A stretch of DNA of 64,000 nt from Branchiostoma lanceolatum (lineage: Eukaryota > Chordata > Leptocardii > Amphioxiformes > Branchiostomatidae). The translations under genes were made by a program, and so were the position numbers. Shown here one piece after another: positions 40,830 through 53,000 of this stretch (position 1 is the stretch's first letter; each line of letters opens with the position of its first letter). The notes under the pieces were generated by a model. That model was not told the DNA's origin. It did not search any database and was given only the letters and a program-made list of their open reading frames with translations. The stretch covers positions 7,065,552 through 7,129,551 of the forward strand of contig NC_089740.1 in the NCBI RefSeq assembly GCF_035083965.1, given 5' to 3'.

Positions 40830-41975
40830 TTCTAATTGGGTACCTGCCCAAATCAAATGGAACAACACATCGATGATTTTAATTGGGTACCTGCCCAAAC
40901 CATGTGTAACAACACATTCATGACTTTAATTGGGTACCTGCCCGACAAGGCTAGGGAGGTAGAGGGAGCCTGTCCCCTGCACTCTGGTAAAGATCCAGCC
41001 CATCACCAACAATAGACTTTAATTGGGTACCTGCCCGACAAGGCTAGGGAGGTAGAGGGAGCCTGTCCCCTGCACTCTGGTAGAGATCCAGCCCATCACC
41101 AACAATAGACTTTAATTGGGTACCTGCCCGACAAGGCTAGGGAGGTAGAGGGAGCCTATCCCCTGCACTCTGGTATAGATCCAGCCCATCACCAACAATA
41201 GAGCACATTACTTAATACTGACTACTGCGTGCACAGTGCGCCTACATTTACATATCCAAATGACCATCCCTAATGACAATGACATTACATTGCCTACCTG
41301 TTTAGGTGAGCTAGAACAGACAGAAATGTCAGCCCAAACCAGGTGTAACAACACATCCATGACTTAAATTGGGCACCTGCCCAAACCAGGTGAAACAACA
41401 CGACTTTAATTGGGTACCTGCCCGACAAGGCTAGGGAGGTAGAGGGAGCCTGTCCCCTGCACTCTGGTAAAGATCCAGCCCATCACCAACAATAGACTTT
41501 GATTGGGTACCTGCCCGACAAGGCTAGGGAGGTAGAGGGAGCCTGTCCCCTGCACTCTGGTAGAGATCCAGCCCATCACCAACAATAGACTTTAATTGGG
41601 TACCTGCCCGACAAGGCTAGGGAGGTAGAGGGAGCCTATCCCCTGCACTCTGGTATAGATCCAGCCCATCACCAACAATAGAGCACATTACTTAATACTG
41701 ACTACTGCGTGCACAGTGCGCCTACATTTACATATCCAAATGACCATCCCTAATGACAATGACATTACATTGCCTACCTGTTTAGGTGAGCTAGAACAGA
41801 CAGAAATGTCAGCCCAAACCAGGTGTAACAACACATCCATGACTTAAATTGGGCACCTGCCCAAACCAGGTGAAACAACACGACTTTAATTGGGTACCTG
41901 CCCGACAAGTCTAGGGAGGTAGAGGGAGCCTATATCCCTGCACTCTGGTATAGATCCAGCCCATCACCAACAATA
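40830..41975. repeat. Satellite with 93-bp monomers and a 480-bp higher-order unit
   Basis: The 93-bp monomer starts TTTAATTGGGTACCTGCCCG and ends ATCCAGCCCATCACCAACAA. Three monomers plus a ~200-bp spacer (GAGCACATTACTTAATACTG onward) form a unit repeated with a period of exactly 480 bases: the spacer starts at 41201 and again at 41681. The two spacer copies look identical over at least 180 bases. A shorter motif, AATTGGGTACCTGCCC, also recurs alone at 40835-40940. Confidence 0.95.
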
Positions 41976-43770
41976 GAGCACATAACCTACTGCGTGCACA
42001 CAGTTGACTGCTCTACTGGCTGCTCTACACAAGGAAGAGCTGAGAAAAATGGTATAGACTCATTGTTTGTTCCCCTTGTAATTTTTTTTCGTTTTCAGAA
42101 AATAATGTTTGAGGTCTAAATAGGTTTGATTGAAACTAAAACAACCTTCATGGCAGTTTCCTTCAAATTACCTCATGACTCATAGATCGTTTTCTCCCTA
42201 CGAACATCTTAAGTCACTACTTTCAATTGTGGTTATAAAACAAGTTAACAAAGAAGAGTATAACGAGAAGCTAGATAGTACAGAACACAAAATGTCTCCA
42301 TTACAATCCATAGTCTTTTCCACAAACATGCTAATCAACTTACTGAGTAGTAAAACCGGAAGGCGGGAGAAAATAGAGAAGATCAGGCAAGTAACCAGTG
42401 CAGGGATCCAACCTCCTGGGTTATAACACCGGGAACGAACCAGACTGCAAACGTTGCATCGGCAAATGAGAGAAAAATCATAAGAGAAAGATAGTGTAGT
42501 CCTGGAAAATACCTACCTCCGTGGAGGGGGCTCTGAAGACTCAAACCCAGATCGTACACCGTATTCGTGTACGTACAACGTGCTAGCGATCAGAACAATA
42601 GAGACAGTAACCATATCTATTACTGTACATCAACGTTGGAACATTTTGGGGTGTGCTCTCTTTTCATATTATGTGCAAACTACACCACCATGCCTCGGAG
42701 CTTTGCTCTGACGTTCCCCTCGCCGGCACTATGTATTTCAGCCCCAATTTGGGAATAAGGAGCCCTGGTGTTGCTGCAAGCCAAATGTCGGCTATTCAAA
42801 GCCTTCGGGCAAGCAGCCCGCACCAGCATCATAGTCCTGTAAACAAGGCATACAATTTGGGTGTCCGCTCAGTCCAGACTTCGTCCATGCAGGACTCGGT
42901 GGTGTACAATAGTCCAATCTGTTTGCACTTTAGGCCCTTAATAATGGCCTGTTGGGAGGATCATTGTCACAATCCCACACCGTGATGGTGATAACCCCTG
43001 CGTTTGTGTAAATGTACAGCAATAGATATGATCACTCTGCTCTATGGCTCTAAACTCTAGCAACGTTGCACGGACAAGAAAACGGCGTACAATTTGAATA
43101 TGACTCGACAGAACCACCCGAAACGAAGGCAAGTATCTTGTAGGACTGCACAGTCTTCCGCCTATGATTTTCCTTTCATCTGTCAAGGCAATGTTCGCAG
43201 TCAGGGTCCATCCCGGTACTGTAACCCAGGAGACCGAATGCCCTGCACTGGTCACGTGATCGACATTTTCTGTTTTCTTCCACCTTGCGATTTAACTCCT
43301 CAGCAAGTTGATTTGCATGTTTGTGAAAAACACTATACATCATAAAGAGGGCATCTTGTATCCTCTACTTTCTAACTTCTCGTTATACTCGTCTTCGTTT
43401 AGCTGATTTTGGAACCACAACAGGTGACGGAAGATTTAAGTGGATGGCGAAAGGCCTGTAAGTGGTAAATCGAAGAGAAACCAGATGGACATGGAAGTTG
43501 TTTTTAGAAAAGCATTTTTGAACTAACTTTGAATTCTACCACAGAATCTGCATTCCACTAGAAATGTAAGTCCAAAATGTGATTGAATTTGAGAGTATCT
43601 CACTTTCAGATATACCATCGTTTTCTCATCAGACAAATGAAATGTCGAAGGATTTTTTTAGTTTCTTTTAACAATGACTGCTGAGACATATAGATGTATA
43701 TATGAGTGTGATGCTGTGTTAAAGATCAATGTCAAAGGTCAGCGAATGCGTGTTTTGCAATGTTGAGACC
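41976..43770. other. Gene-poor stretch
   Basis: Short ORFs only (the longest, 42130-42426, 98 codons, has no recognisable homology and ends without splice context). A CpG-containing patch at 42680-43260 could be an old element. No RNA gene is visible. Confidence 0.35.
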
Positions 43771-43774
43771 CTGC

Positions 43775-43890
43775 CTCTGGACCAAGAGGTCAGAGGTTCG
43801 AATCCCCGCTGTTGTCGCTCATCGTGTAAGGGTTGCAGTCTTCAGGAAGGGATGTTAAAATAATTTACCTCTTCAGCATGAATATGAATA
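43775..43890 (+). mobile_element. Decayed tRNA-derived SINE
   Basis: Contains GACCAAGAGGTCAGAGGTTC, which runs into the B box GGTTCGAATCC, then GGGTTGCAGTC and AGGAAGGGATGTTAA. The same order occurs, on the minus strand, in the SINE at 62592-62784. The A-box half is badly decayed. Confidence 0.6.
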
Positions 43891-44384
43891 TCATAAAAGT
43901 ATGTGCATATAACACATTTATTATGATGAAAGAAGCCGACGCCTTGGTGTGCACACAACTTTATTTACTATGGTACGATGCATTAGAAGGTGCAACGTAT
44001 CTCGTAGCCTCTTCAGTGTAAAATAAAAGTCTGCAAACTAAGACAGTTTGTACATGTATATTCTTTATTATCTGGCAATCGTCACATACATTTCTAAAAT
44101 TTCTGAACTGGTCTTTGTTTTGTCAACACCTACCCACATACCAAATATCAAAAATCTGTTCACAACTTCTTGAGTTATGAGTTGAGACGGCACTGCTGCA
44201 TGAGCGCATTCAGAGTATCAAAGAACATATAAGCTTTAAATCAAATTACATGTCTGCTTTGTACGGAGTTACTGTATATAAGCTCGCACGTCCACGTGTA
44301 CATTTACATTACATAGCTTCACACGATGTCGCATGCGCAGGGGACGAGGAAATGTTGTCAGCAGCGCATTGCATGTTGGCATGA

Positions 44385-44540
44385 GTAGGGGGCAAGCGGG
44401 AGTGGGATGTGGAGCAAGCGGGAGTGGGATGTGGAGCAAGCGGGAGTGGGGTGTGGAGCAAGCGGGAGTGGGATGTGGAGCAAGCGGGAGTGGGGTGTGG
44501 AGCAAGCGGGACTAGGGTGTGGAGTAAGCAGGAGTGGGTT
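44385..44540. repeat. 22-bp minisatellite (about 7 units)
   Basis: Unit GTGGAGCAAGCGGGAGTGGG plus AT or GT, head to tail, purine-rich on the plus strand. Confidence 0.95.
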
Positions 44541-44630
44541 GGGGAAAAGAAGGGGTGATAATAATAAGTAGGGGAAAGATTGTGATGGATAGAAATTAAA
44601 GTAAATTTAACTGACCTGATTTTAAATAAT

Positions 44631-44788
44631 CTCCAAGCAGATATAAGGATCCGGAGGAAACCAATGACTACAAAAGGTCGATACTAGAGAAGATAATAAA
44701 AGATATGGCAACAGGTAGGAACCAGGAACCATTGTCAGTGAGAATGAGCCGGATCCTTACATCTGCTTGGAAATTAATTTTGCAGTCT
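44631..44788. mobile_element. ~158-bp MITE with CTCCAAGCAGAT inverted ends
   Basis: The left end is TAATCTCCAAGCAGATATAA followed by GGATCCGG; the right end is CCGGATCCTTACATCTGC followed by TTGGAAATTA. The ends share the terminal motif of the 28.2-30.9 kb foldback element, so both probably use the same transposase source, which is not in this window. Confidence 0.75.
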
Positions 44789-46112
44789 GTATGGCATCCA
44801 GGAGATCACGCATATGCAGCAGATTCGGAAATCCATCAGTGAGTGGTGGGGAGGGCGAGGGCGCTCACATTCTCATCTATCCAATGGCTTTACCTGAAGT
44901 AAATAACACAACAGGAGTCTTAAAATTCTAACTTCGGTAAAGGCATTAAATGTCAATGAGGAAAACGCAAAAGAGCGCATTAATGTGGCGTCATCTGTGA
45001 ATTCCGTACCTATAGCTCAAATGTTTCACTGTATTCTGATATTTCAATATTTACAATATGGCGGACAGTTTGTGTTGCCATGACAATATCGCCACTGAAG
45101 TTTGTATGCAAATTAGGATGACGTAACTGGATGCGCTCTTTGCACGGCCACAGGCAATAACAGCAGCAATAAGCCGTATACAGGTTGCATATTCAAACGT
45201 CGAAAATTCAACCATTCTATCAGATAGGTAAATAGGCCAATAGAACTGGACAGTGAAAGGCAAGTAGGTTTACAAACCTTTCCACGTCATAGGAACACAC
45301 AATGAATGGCGCTATTTACGTGTTTACACTCATACATAATTATGCAAATGACATGACAAGAAACCAGGTGCGTATCTCCAGCCCACCACTTCGCTCAACA
45401 TTCCTTGCATTTAACTTTAAACGTTCGTGATATGAATGAAACAAACTATCAACAGTGGCGCTTAAAGCTTTTGCCGACACACTAAGAGGCATCTCCTGTT
45501 TCGATATTCACAGCCTCACCTAACCGTCGTAAAAGAGTCGTAAAAATAGTCTGTGTTAGTGTTACGACGTATAACAAGAGAAAAATACACTAGTAGTATA
45601 CTTCCACAAACGACAACATAGCAAAAAAAGCCAACCGTGGTCGAAAACGCTCGCTGTCATATACTAAACAACAAAAGAAGAATGTAACGTTACACAATAG
45701 AAATTTTTACTCACTTGTTTGGCTTGAAAATGAAGAATCAGTGTTGTTTGTGGTGTGTCCAGCTATGACTGCGGCGAAAAACAAAGACGATATCCATAAA
45801 TATATGTAACGTTACATCAAATGATCCCGTTGAATGTGTGATTACCATAAACCACGTGTTGACAATTAATTCTCAATGCCTCAGCTTGACATTTTTGCTG
45901 TAAAACTTTCAGTACAGTTTCTCGCGCCCTTGTTCAAGTTTCATCAATTTCCAAAAAGTCGTCGGTTATTTTCACAAGCCTTTGTTATGTCCAGTTTCAA
46001 CTGTACGGTAAAAATACACAAGACACGAGTTGCCGACCACACTGTATTGCTTTGCTGACAAATCTTAACGCTTTTCGTCGAAAACACCAAGAAAAATTTT
46101 CTGTAGGCTTAC
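44789..46112. other. Gene-poor stretch downstream of the candidate minus-strand first exon
   Basis: Nothing coding is recognised. A donor-like CAAACAA/GTGAGT on the minus strand at about 45715 could mark an exon of the possible gene starting at 46203, but no matching acceptor was established. Confidence 0.3.
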
Positions 46113-46203
46113 CTGTAAGGTTCTGCGTCACATGTTTGAATCCAAAGCCATCCGACGGCCCTTCCAAGCTCTTCCGCAAGCTCTCCCGGCCATTCTCGCC
46201 CAT
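46113..46203 (-). CDS. Candidate first coding exon of an unidentified minus-strand gene
   Basis: On the minus strand, ATGGGCGAGAATGG has a strong initiator context (TACCATGGG). The frame MGENGRESLRKSLEGPSDGF continues to CCTTACAG followed by a consensus donor GTAAGCC at 46112. The 30 residues match no family I recognise. Promoter-like motifs lie just upstream (46357-46424). No second exon was found, so the gene is not proven. Confidence 0.35.
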
Positions 46204-46339
46204 GGTATTCCAGAAGCCCTTCTCCGCAATTTTTGTGGACAAATGTCCGCAAAAATGTGAGAAAATAGCAAGTTTTGTATGTCGAAAGTTGGAACTTTTG
46301 GACACGTCGTGCACACACGGACCACGCTACAGCAGGAAT

Positions 46340-46440
46340 GCAACACCTGGTGAATCTAACGTCATCGCGGCGGGAGATTTGAATATCACGTGAGGTAATT
46401 TAGGCAAGGGGCGTCTCTGATTGGCCACGAAGGTAGGATA
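46340..46440 (-). promoter_or_regulatory. Candidate promoter patch
   Basis: Within about 70 bases on the minus strand: CCAAT box (complement of ATTGG, 46420-46424), E-box CACGTG (46387-46392), E2F-like TCCCGCC (46369-46375) and a CRE-like TGACGTTA (46357-46364). No TATA box. The order and spacing suit a CpG-type promoter driving 46203 leftward. Confidence 0.45.
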
Positions 46441-46754
46441 TAATTGATTAAAGACATGCTGACGAAGTCGTCACATCAAAATCCTTTTCTAATTATTCGT
46501 GACCTTTTTACCTTATCAACTCAAAGTAAGAAACTCGTGTAAAACTGATGAATAAAAAAAGAAACCCTGCCTAAGGCTTGGTTTACACAAGAATTTCTAA
46601 CCTCGGGTTTGGAGTGGGCGCCGAATACTCTGAGCAAACTCGGAGTGTGCTCCGAGATTAATGGAAACGTGTGTGTAAAAAGGGCCTTAGGATACCTGTA
46701 GTGCCGATATTCACCTGTACAGTTACGTTGGCATGTGACGTTCATCACACGTTT

Positions 46755-46785
46755 ATCACCTTTGCCAAGAAGGTTATGTTTTCGA

Positions 46786-46841
<56 letters not shown>

Positions 46842-47480
46842 AGACCAGCATAACTCAAGAAGGCCTGGATGGATTGTCTTGATATTTGTTTGTGGGTAGG
46901 TCTTACCGTCTTGATGAGACTTGGAAATGATTAGATTTTGGGCCCCCTAGTGACTCCCAAAACTACTGCAGTGGAACTTCCTGTTTTGATATCTCGTGTT
47001 CAGGACATGCTATGGTCCTGATTGTTTATTGGTAGAAAGTAAGTGGTATAGGCTTGGGCCCCCTAGCGCCTTTCTTGGAACTGCAGGAGCAGGTTTTGCT
47101 TCAGACCTTGAAGGGGAATAACTCAAAAAGGGCTTGATGGATAGTCATGATTTTTGGTATGTAACTTTACATAGCTTGAGTACTGATTGACATAATTAGA
47201 TACTTATTATGCGACTCGGCACCTACATTGCATACTTAATGAGGAAAGTGTATGCATCCGCCGTAACCGAGGAAGAGAGAAATATTAAAAGATATCAACT
47301 ATGCAAATGAAGACTTTATTTGCATAATTAATGAGAAAATACTATAACTCAAGATGGGGTTGACGCATCATCAAGATGTTTGGTAGATAGATAGCTTAAG
47401 TGTTGCCTTGTATCATATTCTAATTTGCATGACTAATGAGGTAATTTAAAAACCAGCTGGTATGATTTATAATCAATGAG
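46755..47480 (+). repeat. Dispersed 'GCATAACTCAAGAAGG' repeat, long copy with (GT)n
   Basis: CACCTTTGCCAAGAAGGTTATG (split), a (GT)n run at about 46790-46838, CAGCATAACTCAAGAAGGCC, CTGCAGTGGAACTTCCTG, AGGACATGCTATGGTCCTGA, GGGCCCCCTAGCGCC, then AT-rich sequence with TTTGCATAATTAATGAGA. This and the 31050 copy are the longest and best preserved. Confidence 0.7.
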
Positions 47481-48555
47481 AAACACTCTAATATGTCAGT
47501 CATAAAGGTTAGAATCATTTGGTGAAGATGTGAGGTTGTGGAACTCTAGTTTGTTTTGTTGTGACCTGTACTTACCCCAGTGTGGCAAAAATGTGCATTA
47601 GTAAAGCCTTATAATGCTGGTAAACATAAAACTGCTGCATTCTTTCAGGGTTTATTTCAAAATGCAACAGAATCAGGGTTCTATTGAAGGATGTGTTCAT
47701 CTTCAATGTTGCAATCGTCCGTCACTGCAATCGCCACCACCGTCCGTATTCAGATTATGAATAGGGTGGTCAACATCGCGGTGATTGCCACGGTATTGAA
47801 GCGCCCCCTAGTGATCAAAGGTGGCAACTCAAGCATGAACAGCAACCCCTTGTCGGCACTGTGGTCTGTCAACAAACGACCATAAAGCTGCCAATCATGA
47901 AATATAGTCACATAGCATGTCAACAACAAGGTCTAGGAGCCAATTAGAAGTAAAAGACCCGTACTGTCATTCAACGGGAGCCTTTGGCTGCCAGCGCACG
48001 AGTTTTTGTCTATATCACCTGCATTATGAAAAGTGGTCACTGGAGGGCGCTTTTTACATGCCGTAGAAACGTTGCTCTGACAAGTATCAATATGCTGCGT
48101 TTCATATTTGTTCCGCTAGGCGACGCTAATAGACCGTTCTGAACAGCTTACATAGCTAACATTTCAGCGTTGGGTTTTTCTTCAACAATAAACGCACTGT
48201 TTACCTCATCATTCGTTTTTTAACCTCTCGTTTGTGGAAGATTTCTGCCTTTTCCATTCTTAAACACTACGTTCCAGCTTTATTGAGCAAAACTACTCTT
48301 CTACATTACTTCTGTGAAACAAATTCAATATCCAATAGAACAGTCAACAGAGCCACTAACAAGTAATTACACCAAAAGTTGTCATGTGTAGGAAAATCAG
48401 CTGCTGTAGAATATTAGAAATAACAATTTTTAGACATTTTTTTCTACTAGACTGATAAAAAACAAAGGGTGAAAGAAAATAAATTCTATAGTGCAAGACA
48501 ATTTCAAAATGTTTCTTCTGTACAAAGCACTTGTTTGCAATCACTCCATTCACAC
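47481..48555. other. Gene-poor stretch
   Basis: Short ORFs only. 47715-47790 contains partly complementary blocks (CAATCGCCACCACCG and CGGTGATTGCCACGG), a possible weak hairpin. No known gene feature. Confidence 0.3.
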
Positions 48556-48667
48556 TAGCCTCCACAGCAGGCTTTCTGGGCCTTTTGCTGAAGACTTCTT
48601 TTTGTACTGGGTCATTTGCGCAGCCAGCCTGTAACCATTAGGCCCGGTACGCCTGCTGTGGAGGCTA
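48556..48667. mobile_element. 112-bp MITE
   Basis: Left end TAGCCTCCACAGCAGGC, right end GCCTGCTGTGGAGGCTA, a perfect 17-bp inverted pair. No convincing target duplication. Confidence 0.75.
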
Positions 48668-50076
48668 ATCCACACAAACTATAGAACAACTCCAGAGAAA
48701 CAGACAACAACTGGGCAGTTTTGATACTTCTTTATCAGAAATCTCCAACCTGCATGTGTATAACACCAAGTGTCTCTTAAAGGCAGGGATATTATAATTA
48801 CACATGGCACAAGGTTACATCTACTTGTCATCTTGACTTATCACTGTCAATAGGGCTTTCTTACTCATACAGAATCCTTCCGATGTTTATACTCCATAAC
48901 ACTATTTTACAGATGGATAATTTATGTGTTCAGTGAAAATGTTCAGGCCAAAAATGTACTCTATCCAGGGTGTCACTGGCTTACTTACATTGGTCAATTT
49001 TTCATTTCTTTTTTTCAAATGAATGTCCGACTAACATATTCTGGACAGGAGATATTTATTACTTTTAGTAATATCATATTCAGATCATACTAGTTCCTGA
49101 TGTGAGAGTGTCTTATATAGTTTTGTCAATCATCAAAAGATGACAGAATAGAAGTACTGTGTGGATGTACAAGGAAGGATGTTGGGACATTTTTGGGGGT
49201 GGCAAGAGATTATGGAAATTCTTTTTCGTTTTGTCTTTTTCTATAATCGTCCTTATACATGTGTATAAACTATCATTTTGTAATTGCCTGGTGCAAATTT
49301 TCCTTCCACTTTCCCTTAACTCCTTTCTGGTATGTACGCATATCTACCAAGGAATGTGATGTAGAAAATCTACACTACAGAGTGCATTCTCCTCTAAATG
49401 TATACTTCTCCAAGCAGATATATGGCTCTTGCCTACTTTTGCTCAATGTGTAATCTTTCAAGGAGTGCTCTTTTTAAGACAGCCATTCTTGAAATAAAGT
49501 GTAGAAGTTATAAAGTGTTAAGTAAGTGGAAAGAAATACAAAAACAAGCCAAAGCCATATGTCTGCTTTGAGATTAGTAAATAGAGACACTAGTGGAGTT
49601 AAATATGTAACAGAAGAAAGTGTCTGCCTTGTCAATACAACTAGAACATTTCTGTCTATCCTGTGTGGTACAGTGTATGTTCTTACTGTGATCTCAAAAC
49701 CTTTTCACCATGTAACATATCGCTGTTCTTGTCACAGTCATACGGTTTTCTATAGAGATGTCTACACAGAACAATCTTGAAGTCATTTCCGTACCAGCTC
49801 TTTTATTTGTCTCAGGTTACCTATGACATCTTGTCCTGACATTTCTCTAAGCTAGATCTACATGACCTTCATAATATGTTCTAGTTCAGTCCTTTTTTTT
49901 ACAGTCTCCACCGTCTGTATCATGTATGTAGTATTCGTGTTGCCCTGTGAATTGAAGGTCTCCTTTCTTCGCTTGCAATCCTTCCAACATTTTTCTCTCT
50001 CTACATTTCTTAAGAAACTATGCTGCACGCCCTTAAAAAGTCTCAAGAATCCTCTGTTCAGCTCAAAGTGGGACTA
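48668..50076. other. SUPT5H 3' flank and probable 3' UTR
   Basis: The minus-strand AATAAA at 49802-49807 lies about 270 bases after the SUPT5H stop and is the best candidate polyadenylation signal. The rest is AT-rich with no gene; CTCCAAGCAGATATA at 49410 is a lone foldback-family end motif. Confidence 0.5.
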
Positions 50077-53000
50077 CTAGTCCTTCTGCCCAAGCTTTCC
50101 CAGAAATCTCAGCTGTAGGATCTTGAGCTGCGCGTCCAGGTCCATGCGTACAATCCCGTCCTGGCCGTCGATGTTGATGAGAGTTCCCGTCGCTTCTCGG
50201 TCCTCTCCCAAGATCACCTTCACCTGGACAGAACACATCAAGTTCAAAGTCAAATATCTCCATAGATATGTAAGGTTATACAGTGATATCAAAACAGTAA
50301 GGATAGCGGCTCTTTCAAATTGCATACATTGTGTAAAACAGTACACAGTATACATTAATTTCGGTCTTAATAATTATTAAAATGTCCAGAACAGAAGACA
50401 CAAACACAGGTCCACTGTAGTACTGAGGAAAGCTGCTGGGACTCGAAATCAGCACTGCTAAGCAGTCTCCATTCTAACTGAATATGTTATTACAAATGTA
50501 TCATGACTGAAAGGAAAGCAGCTTTCAAATGACATATACTGTATAAAACTTTGCTGCACGTCCAGTTACAACTTGAAACATGCAGTGACCAACAAAATTT
50601 CAGACAAGTCTTCTGGATGATTGGTATCTTATGATGTTACAGGTGAGACGTGTCCACTACAGCACCAAGGAAAGCTACTAGGAGGCTTGAAATAAACACT
50701 GACATTGCAATCTCTATACTAGCTATATGTGTTATGACAAACAGCAGGAAGGAAACATAAAACTTTCCTGTACATTCAGTATCAAGTTCATACATACACT
50801 GACCAACAAAATTTAAAACAAGCCTTTGCTGATGTGAATGACCAGTATCAATGATGTTGCAGGTGTTACCTTGTCGTTCTTGGCAGGTGCCTCAGGTTCC
50901 AGGTGTTCTCCCATCACGTTCACCATCTTGTCTGCTTCAGACAGGTACACAGAACACATGCCACCCTGGGGGGAGGGGGGCAGGCAATAGTGAGTACATT
51001 TTCCTCAAAAACGCATTACCTATGTGCTTGGTTATTGGTTCTTGCCCTTCCCCATACAATGATTAGCATCGGGCTTAGGGAGAAGAGTGGCTGTGACAGT
51101 CCTATTCATGTAACCTGTAACCTTGAAGTGACCTTCAGGACTTGTTGTTTCGAAGAAAAATAAAGGCCTTGATTTGACTTGACCATTGAGTAAGTAGTTC
51201 AGTGCCTAGAAGTGATCTCTTCAACTTCAGAAATACAACTAGAAATCAACAGGCTGAATAAAAGTTCCAAACAGGAACTCCAGAATGATACCAGAAGTCG
51301 TGCTGACAGATGACTGTGGTACGATAGATGTCTGTTAGCTGTGGAATGAATCTACTTTACTTTATACAACTAGAAATTTCTGTTTTCTACATGAACAGAT
51401 GACCCGAGATCTCACCGATATGCTGCGGATGACTCCTCTCTGGTGGATGAGGTCGGGGTCTTCGTGGGTCTCGCGGATTCGCACGGTGATGTCCACTGTC
51501 TGCCAATCAGTACCTCCCTGGTCCAGGCTAGCCCCCGGGGTCTGGGGATTGAACCCTCCTGGGGAGGGCGCCCCCGGGGTCATGGGGCTGAACCCCAGGG
51601 GGGAGGGGGTGGCCTGGTACCCTGCTGGGGAGGGCGTTGCCTGGTAGCCAGCGGGGGAGGGTGTTGCCTGGTAGCCGGCGGGGGAGGGGGCAGGCTGGTA
51701 ACCTGCAGGACTGGGGGTTGCTGGAAATACAACACAGGCAGGTTAACCTTTGTATGGCTAAGGGTGAATGCAACACAGGCAGATTAACATTCTGACTGCT
51801 TCAGGTGCTTCCTAATACTGTGAGTGCATTCAAGTTTGCAGTGATATAATTTCAAGGTAGGGAGTGGTTTTTAGCTTGCATTTGTAACAAGGTGGTAGGC
51901 AGGCAAAAGACAGAACAAGCATTTTGGCGGTGGTTTGAAATTTGTGGTGAAGAGGCTACTGTGAACATTAAACCACTGCATACTTAAATGCATTTACAGT
52001 AGATATTTCAACCTTCCCTCTACTAAGGCTGCTGGCATGTTATTTCAAAGGGCTATGCAAATATAGCTACAGACACATGCAGCAATCTATATAAAACATC
52101 TAAGGATTTGGCACAAAATTCAATGTCCACTTACTTTGCACTAAAATTCAGATTATTTCTTAACCTTAATCATACTAGTTGATTAATATTTATACATACA
52201 AAGACAATTTGGTGATGTGTTTATAGCAATGTCTTCTACATTTTTTGGAAGAAGCCAGTGTTTTCTAAATTGAAACGTCTGCACTACAGGATCTACATGT
52301 AATCTTTAACCATTAGCACACTGAAGTAGCCATTTGGCACCCCATTCTCTATTGGTTACAGAGTTAGGCAGCAGGGAGAAGGTTAGTATAGGGACAGAAT
52401 ATCCCATACCTTGGTAAGATCCTTGTGGAGATGGTGTGGGTTGGTACGGTGAGTACGTGGTCTCACTCCCGTACATGCCCGCTGTCCCGGGCGTCTGTGG
52501 CGTGAACGGACCCGAGTGGTCGGCTGGAGAGTCCGCAGACACGTACCCCGGAGTGGCGGGGTTCGGCGTGGCGGCTCCGTAGCCTTGTGGCGACGGCGTG
52601 GCATCATCGAAACGGTAATCAAAATCATCTGGCCTGGAAGTATGGGACAGTATATGATGTTATTCAAATGCTTATGTCACCAATGAGACTAAAAATAAAA
52701 TGAAACAGTTCCTGATTACAATCAACCACCACAAGTATTGTTCAACGAATACAAAATATTCAAAATATTTATACAAAATAAACACCCTTCTGATGTTTCC
52801 TGCCACCAGGTAATCAAGTTAATTTTTCGCTCATGACGTCACATTTCTTTAAGCAACTTATTACTTCAATGTGTAAAGTACACTTGTGTCCATATAGAAA
52901 TAAAAACTATGACACCATTCGAACTAACTTCTTTTTACCTTTCCCAATTTCTACAATTCTGATCTATGCCCATAAAAGGCAGATTGCAGATGGCTATATT

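Noticed and set aside
40830-41975. Regularly spaced repeats that could be mistaken for a CRISPR array
   Set aside because: The repeats are 93-bp head-to-tail monomers with no unique spacers, in an animal genome: a satellite.
42130-42426. 98-codon ORF
   Set aside because: No recognisable homology, no splice context and no regulatory signal.
44269-44515. Overlapping small ORFs on both strands
   Set aside because: Generated by the 22-bp minisatellite.
47715-47800. Possible structured RNA hairpin
   Set aside because: The complementary blocks are short and interrupted; no conserved RNA family was recognised.
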